Part shown: piece after piece, positions 57,788 through 64,000 of the stretch
Layout of the letters: each line of letters begins with the position of its first letter
Position numbering within the stretch: position 1 is the stretch's first letter
Source: Trichomonas vaginalis G3
Lineage: Eukaryota; Parabasalia; Trichomonadida; Trichomonadidae
Direction of reading: 5' to 3'
Assembly (NCBI RefSeq): GCF_026262505.1
Contig: NC_067203.1
Coordinates: 17,961,411-18,025,410 of the forward strand
Length of the DNA: 64,000 bases
The notes under the pieces: model-generated
Told to the model about the DNA's origin: nothing
The model's input: only the letters and a program-made list of their open reading frames with translations
Database searches by the model: none
Made by a program: the position numbers and the translations under genes

Positions 57788-58615
57788 ATGTCAACAACAG
57801 AGAACACAACAACAGTTATAGTCCATGAAGCTATAAATGAAGAATACGAGTACATACAGTTTAACAAACAACTCCGTCTCATTCGTTCAGTCAAAGACGA
57901 TATGTACCAAATGCAAAGTATTTTGAATGCTCTTCGTTCTACAAAGCAAGCATATCATTGGTTTGAAAACCAACAGACAAAAGAAATTTTAGAAGAATTT
58001 CCTCATATGATTGCTTCCCTCGGAAAACCGAGAGAAGAGATTCCGTACGAAAATCGCAAGAATTTGGCTCCTGGTTTGAAAGGATATTATGTTCATAGAC
58101 TTTTAGTAAATGCTGTAGCAATGTGGGCTTCACCTCGTTATGCTTGTTATATTTTCATGATGTTAGATGAACTATATAAAGCAGAACGTGAAGAGATGGA
58201 AAAGAAACTTCATGCAAAAGATGAAGTCATTGAAGCAAAAGACAAAAGCATACAGAAAAGAATACCACGTTCGGTACCAAAAGGAAAGGAAAAGAACTAT
58301 AAGTATATGATTTATACTGAAGAGATGGAAAATGAAGAAGATAAAGATATGGTTATGTTGCATTTAGTCAGAAGAAACAACAAAAGCTTTTACGACCTTG
58401 CTAAGATTTACAAATCTGACAGAAATTGGTTCTATCGCGAAAACTTACCGATTTCAATGACCCCAAATGAAGATGTGAAACAAATAGTTCAAGATACGTT
58501 ACCTCAAACACACTATGATATGAAAGGTTGTACAATACTTACCTTCAAAGAAGACTTACCGCTACTGAAAGAAAAAATAACAGAGTATTTTGACAACTTC
58601 AAACAAGTAGGGTAG
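57788..58615 (+). CDS. KilA-N regulator, copy 2 (275 aa), looks whole
   Basis: KilA-N DNA-binding domain at residues about 20-130: NALRSTKQAYHWFENQQTKE, GYYVHRLLVNAVAMWASPRY and ACYIFMMLDELY. A charged helix (AKDEVIEAKDKSIQKRIPRS) follows, then the C-terminal domain (MVMLHLVRRNNKSFYDLAKI, FYRENLPISMTPNEDVKQIV, CTILTFKEDLPLLKEKITEY), as in viral KilA-N/BRO-type proteins. MSTTEN (57788) is chosen as start: it follows TTTGTATGTAAAGACAGAT as in copy 1. Likely a transcription or replication regulator of the element; the palindromes beside it are candidate binding sites (inference). Confidence 0.82.
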   Translation: MSTTENTTTVIVHEAINEEYEYIQFNKQLRLIRSVKDDMYQMQSILNALRSTKQAYHWFENQQTKEILEEFPHMIASLGKPREEIPYENRKNLAPGLKGYYVHRLLVNAVAMWASPRYACYIFMMLDELYKAEREEMEKKLHAKDEVIEAKDKSIQKRIPRSVPKGKEKNYKYMIYTEEMENEEDKDMVMLHLVRRNNKSFYDLAKIYKSDRNWFYRENLPISMTPNEDVKQIVQDTLPQTHYDMKGCTILTFKEDLPLLKEKITEYFDNFKQVG

Positions 58616-58630
58616 ATGAACCATTTATTT

Positions 58631-59503
58631 TTATTGACTTTTTACAATTTGAACTTTGTTTGCGTAGATATGAATTCTGAAAGAAGTATGAGGGTCTTGT
58701 ATGACTTTGTACTTCTCCCATAGTTTATGTCTGTCAAACTTACCTGCCATGGACTCTTTCATAAGTTCCATGAAATCGTCTTCGGACAATCCGGGGAAAA
58801 GTATAATGTCAGTAAGTATTCTTTTAACATCCTTACTTAAACTCTTTGCTGTCTGTACACAAATGACAACTGAGATGTTAAAGTGTCTGAGCTTCTTAAG
58901 AATTCGACACATATCTTGTTCTCTGTTCTTTAACAAAGGATGAGAGGCGAAATCATCTAAGATAAGAAGACATCTATGAGGGTAAGTCTTCCAATCGTAA
59001 GATTGCAATTTCTTCGAAATGTATTCTATCTCTTTCTGTTTGTTTCTGAAGTGTTTCTTCTCTAATATTCTCTGCATTTCCTCATTTGGGTCTTTAAACT
59101 TAGAATTTATATACTCATTTATAGCATTGTACTTCAAAACCCTTCTTTGGTACTTCTTTATCCAATCTAACAACTCAGTATCCTTTATACATACTAACTT
59201 AGACTTCTTTATAATATCTTTGAACGAATTGACGGTTTGGTCAAATTGACCAGAAGTACTACAAATAACAACCAACTCATAGAATGGGTTCTTCTCATCT
59301 AGTTCTTGTTGTTGTGCAGCCATTTTAAGATAAGTGAAAGTCTTACCCGACCCAGGTGGTGCAATTAGACCTGTTATACCATTCTGAGCAAATAAGAACT
59401 TGTCATGTATAGGCTTTATCTGAGCATTTTCTAACTTCACCTTGTTCTTGTTTAAAACATTCTCAAATTTCTTGTCAATGTCAGCAAACTTTTTTTCTAA
59501 CAT
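58631..59503 (-). CDS. A32-type packaging ATPase (290 aa), looks whole
   Basis: Walker A APPGSGKT at residues 48-55, Walker B CLLILDDF at 178-185, followed by VVICVQTAKS, the layout of A32-like FtsK/HerA packaging ATPases. Start MLEKKFADIDKKFENVLNKN at 59503 is chosen because the longer frame overlaps the divergent gene at 59540; the 36 bp between has TATTTTTA-like boxes in both directions. It ends shortly after the KilA-N gene, convergent. In Polinton-like viruses it drives DNA into the capsid. Confidence 0.88.
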   Translation of the reverse strand: MLEKKFADIDKKFENVLNKNKVKLENAQIKPIHDKFLFAQNGITGLIAPPGSGKTFTYLKMAAQQQELDEKNPFYELVVICSTSGQFDQTVNSFKDIIKKSKLVCIKDTELLDWIKKYQRRVLKYNAINEYINSKFKDPNEEMQRILEKKHFRNKQKEIEYISKKLQSYDWKTYPHRCLLILDDFASHPLLKNREQDMCRILKKLRHFNISVVICVQTAKSLSKDVKRILTDIILFPGLSEDDFMELMKESMAGKFDRHKLWEKYKVIQDPHTSFRIHIYANKVQIVKSQ

Positions 59504-59539
59504 ATTTTTAGAAAAATTAAAATTTTTATCTTTTAGAAA

Positions 59540-59992
59540 ATGTCTAGCGATTTCGCTATCTATATTCGAGACAAGCTTTTTGACAGCAAAACATCTGTCG
59601 ACCATAAAATCTTACATAGTGTAAACAAGAAAGGTGAATTTGTTCTAAAGTTCTGTTTCTGGGAATATGACAAGAACCATAAAACATTACAAAGAGCAGT
59701 CTTAAAATTTGTCAATGACAGACTTGTTGACAGAGATGACGCCGATTGGAAAGATGAAGTCCAACAAAAGTTCTTAGAATGCAAAGAAGACACATGCGCT
59801 GTTCTTGAAGATGAAATAGAAAACAGAATAGATGAGCTATTAAAGGACAAAGAACTTTTACATAAATATAGTTGCGCCAAATTTGACATAACTCCACCAG
59901 AAAAGAAGAAGAGAGAAAAGAAAGAAAAGAAAGTAGAAGAAGAGAAGAAAGAACCTGAACCAGTTCCAGAGAAAAAGAAATTTGACATGTAA
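59540..59992 (+). CDS. Polinton protein with charged tail, copy 2 (150 aa)
   Basis: Same as 17132-17575, with a slightly longer Lys/Glu repeat tail (KKEKKVEEEKKEPEPVPEKK). Expected slippage in a simple repeat. Divergent from the ATPase, convergent with 60009. Unknown function. Confidence 0.65.
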   Translation: MSSDFAIYIRDKLFDSKTSVDHKILHSVNKKGEFVLKFCFWEYDKNHKTLQRAVLKFVNDRLVDRDDADWKDEVQQKFLECKEDTCAVLEDEIENRIDELLKDKELLHKYSCAKFDITPPEKKKREKKEKKVEEEKKEPEPVPEKKKFDM

Positions 59993-60008
59993 AAATAAAA
60001 TTTTATTT

Positions 60009-60428
60009 TTAGAACATTTCTGGGTCAATGTCAATGTTCTCTTCCTCTTTAGGAGTAAACACTGGCTTAGACTCTAAAATCTTTTTACCCAATTTACCTT
60101 GAACTTCAACTATCTTAGACTCATAATATTCATAGTCGTCTGTCTTCTTTGGTTCATAAGGTATAACAAGTTTGTATGCTTTACCTTCTTCGAGTTTTGA
60201 GAACTTTCTGTCAAAATTTTCTTTGACTGTCAACATACCGTCAATGTATAAGTCTTCAAAAGTTGCACCACTTTTTCTAACAACAGCAAACTTAACTGGT
60301 GCAATGTTCCAAATTTTGTCAAATGTAGACTTTTCAAAATTGTAGAAGTAAACATTCAAATATGCGAATGGAGCTAACTTATCTTTGACTTCTGTCATGT
60401 ACTTATTTACTGAGATGAGTTTCGTCAT
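60009..60428 (-). CDS. Polinton protein of unknown function, copy 2 (139 aa)
   Basis: Looks whole. It starts MTKLISVNKYMTEVKDKLAP, with a strand-rich core (AYLNVYFYNFEKSTFDKIWN, APVKFAVVRKSG, YKLVIPYEPKKTDDYEYYES, IVEVQGKLGKKILE) and an acidic tail (EEENIDIDPEMF). Its size and beta-rich pattern with an acidic end recall single-stranded DNA-binding proteins, and it sits beside the helicase, but no motif proves it. TATTTTTTTATCCGATAGAA precedes the ATG. Confidence 0.6.
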   Translation of the reverse strand: MTKLISVNKYMTEVKDKLAPFAYLNVYFYNFEKSTFDKIWNIAPVKFAVVRKSGATFEDLYIDGMLTVKENFDRKFSKLEEGKAYKLVIPYEPKKTDDYEYYESKIVEVQGKLGKKILESKPVFTPKEEENIDIDPEMF

Positions 60429-60463
60429 CTTTTCTATCGGATAAAAAAATATTTTTTTAAAAT

Positions 60464-61699
60464 TTACTCAGAAAAAATTTTCTTTGTATATACACCATTC
60501 TGAACATCTAAAAGACTTTTGACATTTGCCAAGAATGTACGTTTAGAAGCTGCCATATAACCATATTCTTGACAATATTGTTTATATTCATCATATAAAG
60601 ACCTTTCATCTAATGACACAAAGTCAGTTTCATCTATGAACAGTTCATATACACTCTTGTTTGCTTCTAACAATGTTTGTCTCTCTTCGGTATGTGGAAT
60701 TTGTCTTGGATTGAAGTTAGAAATATCTAATGTCATGAAATATGAGAACAAGTGGTTGTAAAAGTCAGATGTCAAAGTTTCTGCTAAGTCGTCAAAATAT
60801 TCTGTATCTTGCATATGAGAATCTGACGTTCTGACAACTACATATCTTCTGTCAGAACTTTCTAACTTCATCGGAACAACATTGTTTGAAACCATAATGA
60901 AGTTTGCAACATTTTCACAAACTCTTTGGTCTTTATACTTTCTTTCAACAACTCCAACTTTGTCTGTTATAAGACTCTTCAAAGCATCTGAGTTCAAAAC
61001 TTTTGTTGTATCTATACTTTGAAGTTCATTGCAAACTATAAGTTTCATATTCTCTATTGAGGAGTTAAACTTGCCACAGATGTTTTCTAAGTTTGTCATA
61101 TTCGGATTCGAATAACCTTCTAACAGTTTGCATAAGATATCTGTAAAGAAAGTATTCTTACCTGTTCCTTGTTTTCCAATTATAATGAGAGCAGTTTCAT
61201 TTTTAGCACTTGGATGTTGTAAGATGTTTGCAAACCAACATAAGATATACTCATAAACCTTTTCGTTTCCATTGCATATAATTTCTTTGACATGGTCTAA
61301 CCAAGCTTCTATAATACTGTGTTTCCATTCTACTTGTTCGTATTTATATCCAGTGAAGATAGAATAGAAGTTTGGAGAAGGTGTATAGAACTTTATACCA
61401 CGAACTGAAAAATCTTCAAGTTTTGACAATAAGATATCCCAAGCATCTAACATCTTCATGCCAACTTGTACGACTTTTATTTTCTTAAGTTTCTGTCTAC
61501 ATTCTTGTTCTGAAACTATTGTTGCTCTTGGTTTGTTAAAGACAACATCCCATTCTTTCATGACATAACATCCTGGGGCAGAGTCAACATAAATGACTAA
61601 ACGTTTCAAATTCTCGACTGCTATGTTATAGTCTCTAAATGGACACATATTTCTGAATGCTTGGAAGTCATAAAAATCTGAAACATCTATTCTGTACAT
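60464..61699 (-). CDS. SF3 helicase (D5-like), copy 2 (411 aa), looks whole
   Basis: Walker A GKQGTGKNT at 175-183, Walker B-like KLIVCNEL at 219-226, then SLITDKVGVVERKYKDQRVC and sensor-1 VANFIMVSNN near 265. The C-terminal winged-helix region (LYDEYKQYCQEYGYMAASKR, FLANVKSLLDVQNGVYTKK) ends the protein. This is the helicase part of D5-type primase-helicases; no primase domain is seen N-terminal to it, and the first 140 residues are of unknown type. It would unwind the linear element for replication. TTTTTTATTTTTATAAAA lies before the ATG. Confidence 0.86.
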   Translation of the reverse strand: MYRIDVSDFYDFQAFRNMCPFRDYNIAVENLKRLVIYVDSAPGCYVMKEWDVVFNKPRATIVSEQECRQKLKKIKVVQVGMKMLDAWDILLSKLEDFSVRGIKFYTPSPNFYSIFTGYKYEQVEWKHSIIEAWLDHVKEIICNGNEKVYEYILCWFANILQHPSAKNETALIIIGKQGTGKNTFFTDILCKLLEGYSNPNMTNLENICGKFNSSIENMKLIVCNELQSIDTTKVLNSDALKSLITDKVGVVERKYKDQRVCENVANFIMVSNNVVPMKLESSDRRYVVVRTSDSHMQDTEYFDDLAETLTSDFYNHLFSYFMTLDISNFNPRQIPHTEERQTLLEANKSVYELFIDETDFVSLDERSLYDEYKQYCQEYGYMAASKRTFLANVKSLLDVQNGVYTKKIFSE

Positions 61700-61728
61700 T
61701 TTTATAAAAATAAAAAAAATATTTTTTT

Positions 61729-62516
61729 TTATTCTTGACTTTGTTGTTCCATTTGTTGTTCTTGAGCTATTTGTTGTTGAAGTTGTTCTTGTAATACAAT
61801 ACTTTCACCAGTTGCATCTTCCAATTCGAAACTTTCTGCCGTCATTGACAAATACATAGGACATAAAAGTTTTACAGGAACAAAGTTTGCGTCAACTAAT
61901 GTCAACGTTATACTTGCCAAAGTGTTTGAGTTCACTAAGGTTGAAAATTCTGCATTCGAATGAACAATAGGCAAACCAGCAGAGAAAGTATTGTTTATAC
62001 GCATAAGTATCTTTTGGTCATAATAGTTTCTGTCGACATTCGAATAACACTTTGAACCTAAGTTTGAAACAATATATAAGATTGGTGTGCTTAATGTCAA
62101 TGGAATAGACATTCCTTGTATGACACCTTTTCCTGTTATAGGAAACTGTTGGTAGTAAAAACCAGATATAAGTTTTGTATTATAGCTCATATCGTTTATA
62201 GTAAACTCAGTCGGACATCCAAACATAATGAAACCTGCTCTAGTTGCAGCACATGTTACACCCGTACTTAAAGTATTAAATAAGTCAACAAAACCTGTTG
62301 TGGTATATCTGAGTAAGTATCTTCAAAGGAGTATTTTTTACCATTCACAACAATAAAGTCTTCTGGTGTCAAAAGAGCAAAACAGGCTTTAGTCGTCATT
62401 GTGTTTAAGGTTAGTTTACAATATCGTCCTTGAGGACTTTGTAAGTTTGTTGTTATAGAATTATATGACTCAGGGTTTTTAGTCGTAATAGTATAAACCA
62501 TTATGTCTTCTGCCAT
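61729..62516 (-). pseudogene. Probable penton (minor capsid) protein, copy 2 (interrupted)
   Basis: Counterpart of 19680-20468: shares RYCKLTLNTMTTKACFALLT, FYYQQFPITGKGVIQGMSIP, DANFVPVKLLCPMYLSMTAE and the Gln-rich tail (QIAQEQQMEQQSQ). It is interrupted. Same context between helicase and the 193 aa protein. Confidence 0.6.
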
Positions 62517-62520
62517 TTAC

Positions 62521-63099
62521 TTAGCAAATAAACTTTAATGAAATGTTGTGGTCGTCAAATATTTTTATAACGTCTGGGAAACTATATTTTAAGTTCAACG
62601 TTTCACCTCCTTTCATAACGTATATCTTGTCAATGACATTATATGAAACACCACAGCAACAAATGTCGGGTTCTATTTTTTTGATGTTTATATCGTCTGC
62701 CTCTGTCAAAAGTTTCAATAGTTCTTTCAAAACTTCATGAGGTGCAATGACATATGAGTTCACTTTTACAGGGTTGTGTTTGACCAAGTTTAACATTATA
62801 CTTAAAGCTTGACAAATCTTCACCTGAGTTTGAAGTTTGTCTTTCAGTTGTTGGTAGTCGTTTCGAATATCTGCAACAGAACTTAAGTCTCTGCTAACTT
62901 CAGGATATGTTGGTTCTTTTACAGGAACTATTGTTATACCATCTTGGTCTTCGTATGGTTTCCCCACTTCAACATCTCTTTCTTTGACATTGACAACAAC
63001 ACTTTGACTGTTTGTTTGAGTTGGTGAATTTAACTTCACATCTGCCACCGCCATTAAACCTTTTGAAACACTTATGCTTCTATTTTTCGGAAATGACAT
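62521..63099 (-). CDS. Polinton protein of unknown function, copy 2 (192 aa)
   Basis: Same as 20473-21054. Start MSFPKNRSISVSKGLMAVAD at 63099 is fixed by the 18 bp divergent spacer to 63118. A few amino acid changes versus copy 1, such as KEPTYPEVS for KEQPTYPEVS. Family unknown. Confidence 0.65.
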   Translation of the reverse strand: MSFPKNRSISVSKGLMAVADVKLNSPTQTNSQSVVVNVKERDVEVGKPYEDQDGITIVPVKEPTYPEVSRDLSSVADIRNDYQQLKDKLQTQVKICQALSIMLNLVKHNPVKVNSYVIAPHEVLKELLKLLTEADDINIKKIEPDICCCGVSYNVIDKIYVMKGGETLNLKYSFPDVIKIFDDHNISLKFIC

Positions 63100-63117
63100 T
63101 TTACTTAGAATAAAAAG

Positions 63118-63537
63118 ATGGACGTATTCGGATATCTTATTGAATTGAAGCAGAACAAAGTTTATACTCACAAACAATACAAATACATTGACAGAATAGT
63201 TCTTTACACAAACAATGGAAAATGTTATAGAATAGCAGTCTTTGCTGAACCTAAATATTTTCATAAAGCAAAGAAAGTTGGTATAACTGAAATGGTGAAA
63301 GTTCTTGAAGCAGACAAAAATATAACTTCAAAACTTACAGATATTACTAAAGGAAAGTTTATAATACAATATTATGTCAAAACTGGCGTACTGTCAATAT
63401 TTGACGGAGAGAAGTCAGTTCAAGAACAACTTACTGACCTGCTGCCAAAATCTGCTCGATGGAAGCTGTCGTTATGCCAATCTGAGGAGCCCCAGCAGGT
63501 TTCATCGAACGAATCTTCAAAAGAGCATCTTCCGTGA
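63118..63537 (+). CDS. Polinton protein of unknown function, copy 2 (139 aa)
   Basis: Same start and core as 21073-21441 (MDVFGYLIELKQNKVYTHKQ, KFIIQYYVKTGVLSIFDGEK) with a different, longer C-terminus (EEPQQVSSNESSKEHLP). It lies against the 3' end of the capsid gene. Confidence 0.5.
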   Translation: MDVFGYLIELKQNKVYTHKQYKYIDRIVLYTNNGKCYRIAVFAEPKYFHKAKKVGITEMVKVLEADKNITSKLTDITKGKFIIQYYVKTGVLSIFDGEKSVQEQLTDLLPKSARWKLSLCQSEEPQQVSSNESSKEHLP

Positions 63538-63569
63538 AAAGTGCTATTGTTTTGTAAACTTCTTTGCTC

Positions 63570-64000
63570 TCAATTCATCTGGACCGTCTCTGTCACCAGT
63601 ATATTGTATTTGTACAGTACCAACAGTTGAAATACCACCATAAAGTCTTCTGAGTCAGCAAATGGAATGCCAAGCCAAAAGTTTGAACGGTCTCCATTTG
63701 TATATTGAGTTTTTTGACCTCCTGTATGAGTCCATACTTTCACATATGGCATAATAGAACTTTGCATTTCAGGGTTAATGGTTGTTGTGAAGTTGTTGTT
63801 AAAGTTCATAGCATCTAATGTCAAGTTGTATGACCTCATATCCTCAACTGTAGAATATTCTTCTCTTGGATAATATTTGCCATCTATGTTTATATGATAT
63901 TTAATACCAGGGTTGTAGAAACAAGAATAGTCATTTATAGTTCGTCTGAACAGTACAAACATAGTATCTGCATGTTTCATTGCAGTTGTTAAAGCAATAT
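63570..64000 (-). pseudogene. Major capsid protein, copy 2, C-terminal part (runs off window, interrupted)
   Basis: It contains ADTMFVLFRRTINDYSCFYN, KYYPREEYSTVEDMRSYNLT, MQSSIMPYVKVWTHTGGQKT and GIPFADSEDF, as in copy 1. Only the 3' portion is in the window and it is interrupted, so nothing can be said about the remainder. Confidence 0.7.

Larger units (their letters stand above)
51211..64000. mobile_element. Maverick/Polinton, copy 2 (partial in window, broken)
   Basis: Starts at aggtagtggggcttccaggc, the inverse of the right end of copy 1, and runs in the same direction as copy 1. Parts seen: methyltransferase, small proteins, structural family A, fibre, Pro/Gln-rich gene, palindrome arrays, KilA-N protein, packaging ATPase, helicase, penton-like protein, and the 3' part of the capsid gene. 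No integrase or polymerase is seen in the visible part. About half a dozen genes look interrupted, while methyltransferase, KilA-N, ATPase and helicase look whole. The right end lies beyond the window. Confidence 0.92.

Noticed and set aside
1-64000. tRNA or rRNA genes
   Set aside because: No cloverleaf-like or conserved rRNA segment was noticed on reading; a covariance-model scan was not possible here.

Overview
The window looks like nuclear DNA of a trichomonad (parabasalid protist such as Trichomonas or Tritrichomonas). The reasons are AT-rich DNA, tightly packed intronless genes, a BspA-like leucine-rich repeat protein, an ankyrin protein with almost identical repeats, and large Maverick/Polinton elements. 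The genus is an inference. I saw no tRNA, rRNA or CRISPR array. Layout: 1-828 is decayed left flank. 829-26770 is Polinton copy 1, about 25.9 kb, with terminal inverted repeats. 26790-51210 is about 24 kb of host genes. 51211-64000 is the left part of Polinton copy 2, in the same orientation and cut by the window edge. Shared parts of the two copies are about 95-98% identical by eye, so the family is young. Both are treated as fossils: copy 1 has roughly a dozen interrupted genes and copy 2 roughly half a dozen within the window.

Polinton gene content, left to right in copy 1: a D12-type adenine DNA methyltransferase; several small putative virion proteins; a structural family present twice; a phage-type fibre; retroviral-type integrase; protein-primed family B DNA polymerase; a gene of unknown function between palindrome repeats; KilA-N regulators; A32-type packaging ATPase; SF3 helicase; a probable penton (minor capsid) protein; the major capsid protein; and a large repeat-bearing protein with a basic companion. 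Most genes have their own TATTTTTA-like upstream motif, and three pairs share very short divergent promoters. Copy 2 repeats this order, but between fibre and palindromes it has a Pro/Gln-rich gene where copy 1 has the integrase-polymerase block.

Host genes between the copies: a kelch-type protein, an unknown 382 aa protein, an unknown 510 aa protein divergent from an RPAP1-like protein, an ankyrin protein, a GAF-domain protein, a coiled-coil protein, DPCD, the GARP subunit VPS53, a BspA-like LRR protein, and a membrane-anchored glycosyltransferase-like gene that seems to carry a frame break. Short non-autonomous DNA transposons with TTAA ends lie in this block and beside Polinton 1.

The most interesting signals are these. 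(1) A phage-type fibre sits in a eukaryotic Polinton, with its middle swapped between copies. (2) A palindrome containing GATC is repeated seven times in copy 1, while all four counterparts in copy 2 lack GATC, in an element that carries its own Dam-like methyltransferase. (3) KilA-N fragments are shuffled and inverted around those palindromes. (4) A 250 bp unit made almost only of hairpins is repeated three times in copy 1 and absent from copy 2.
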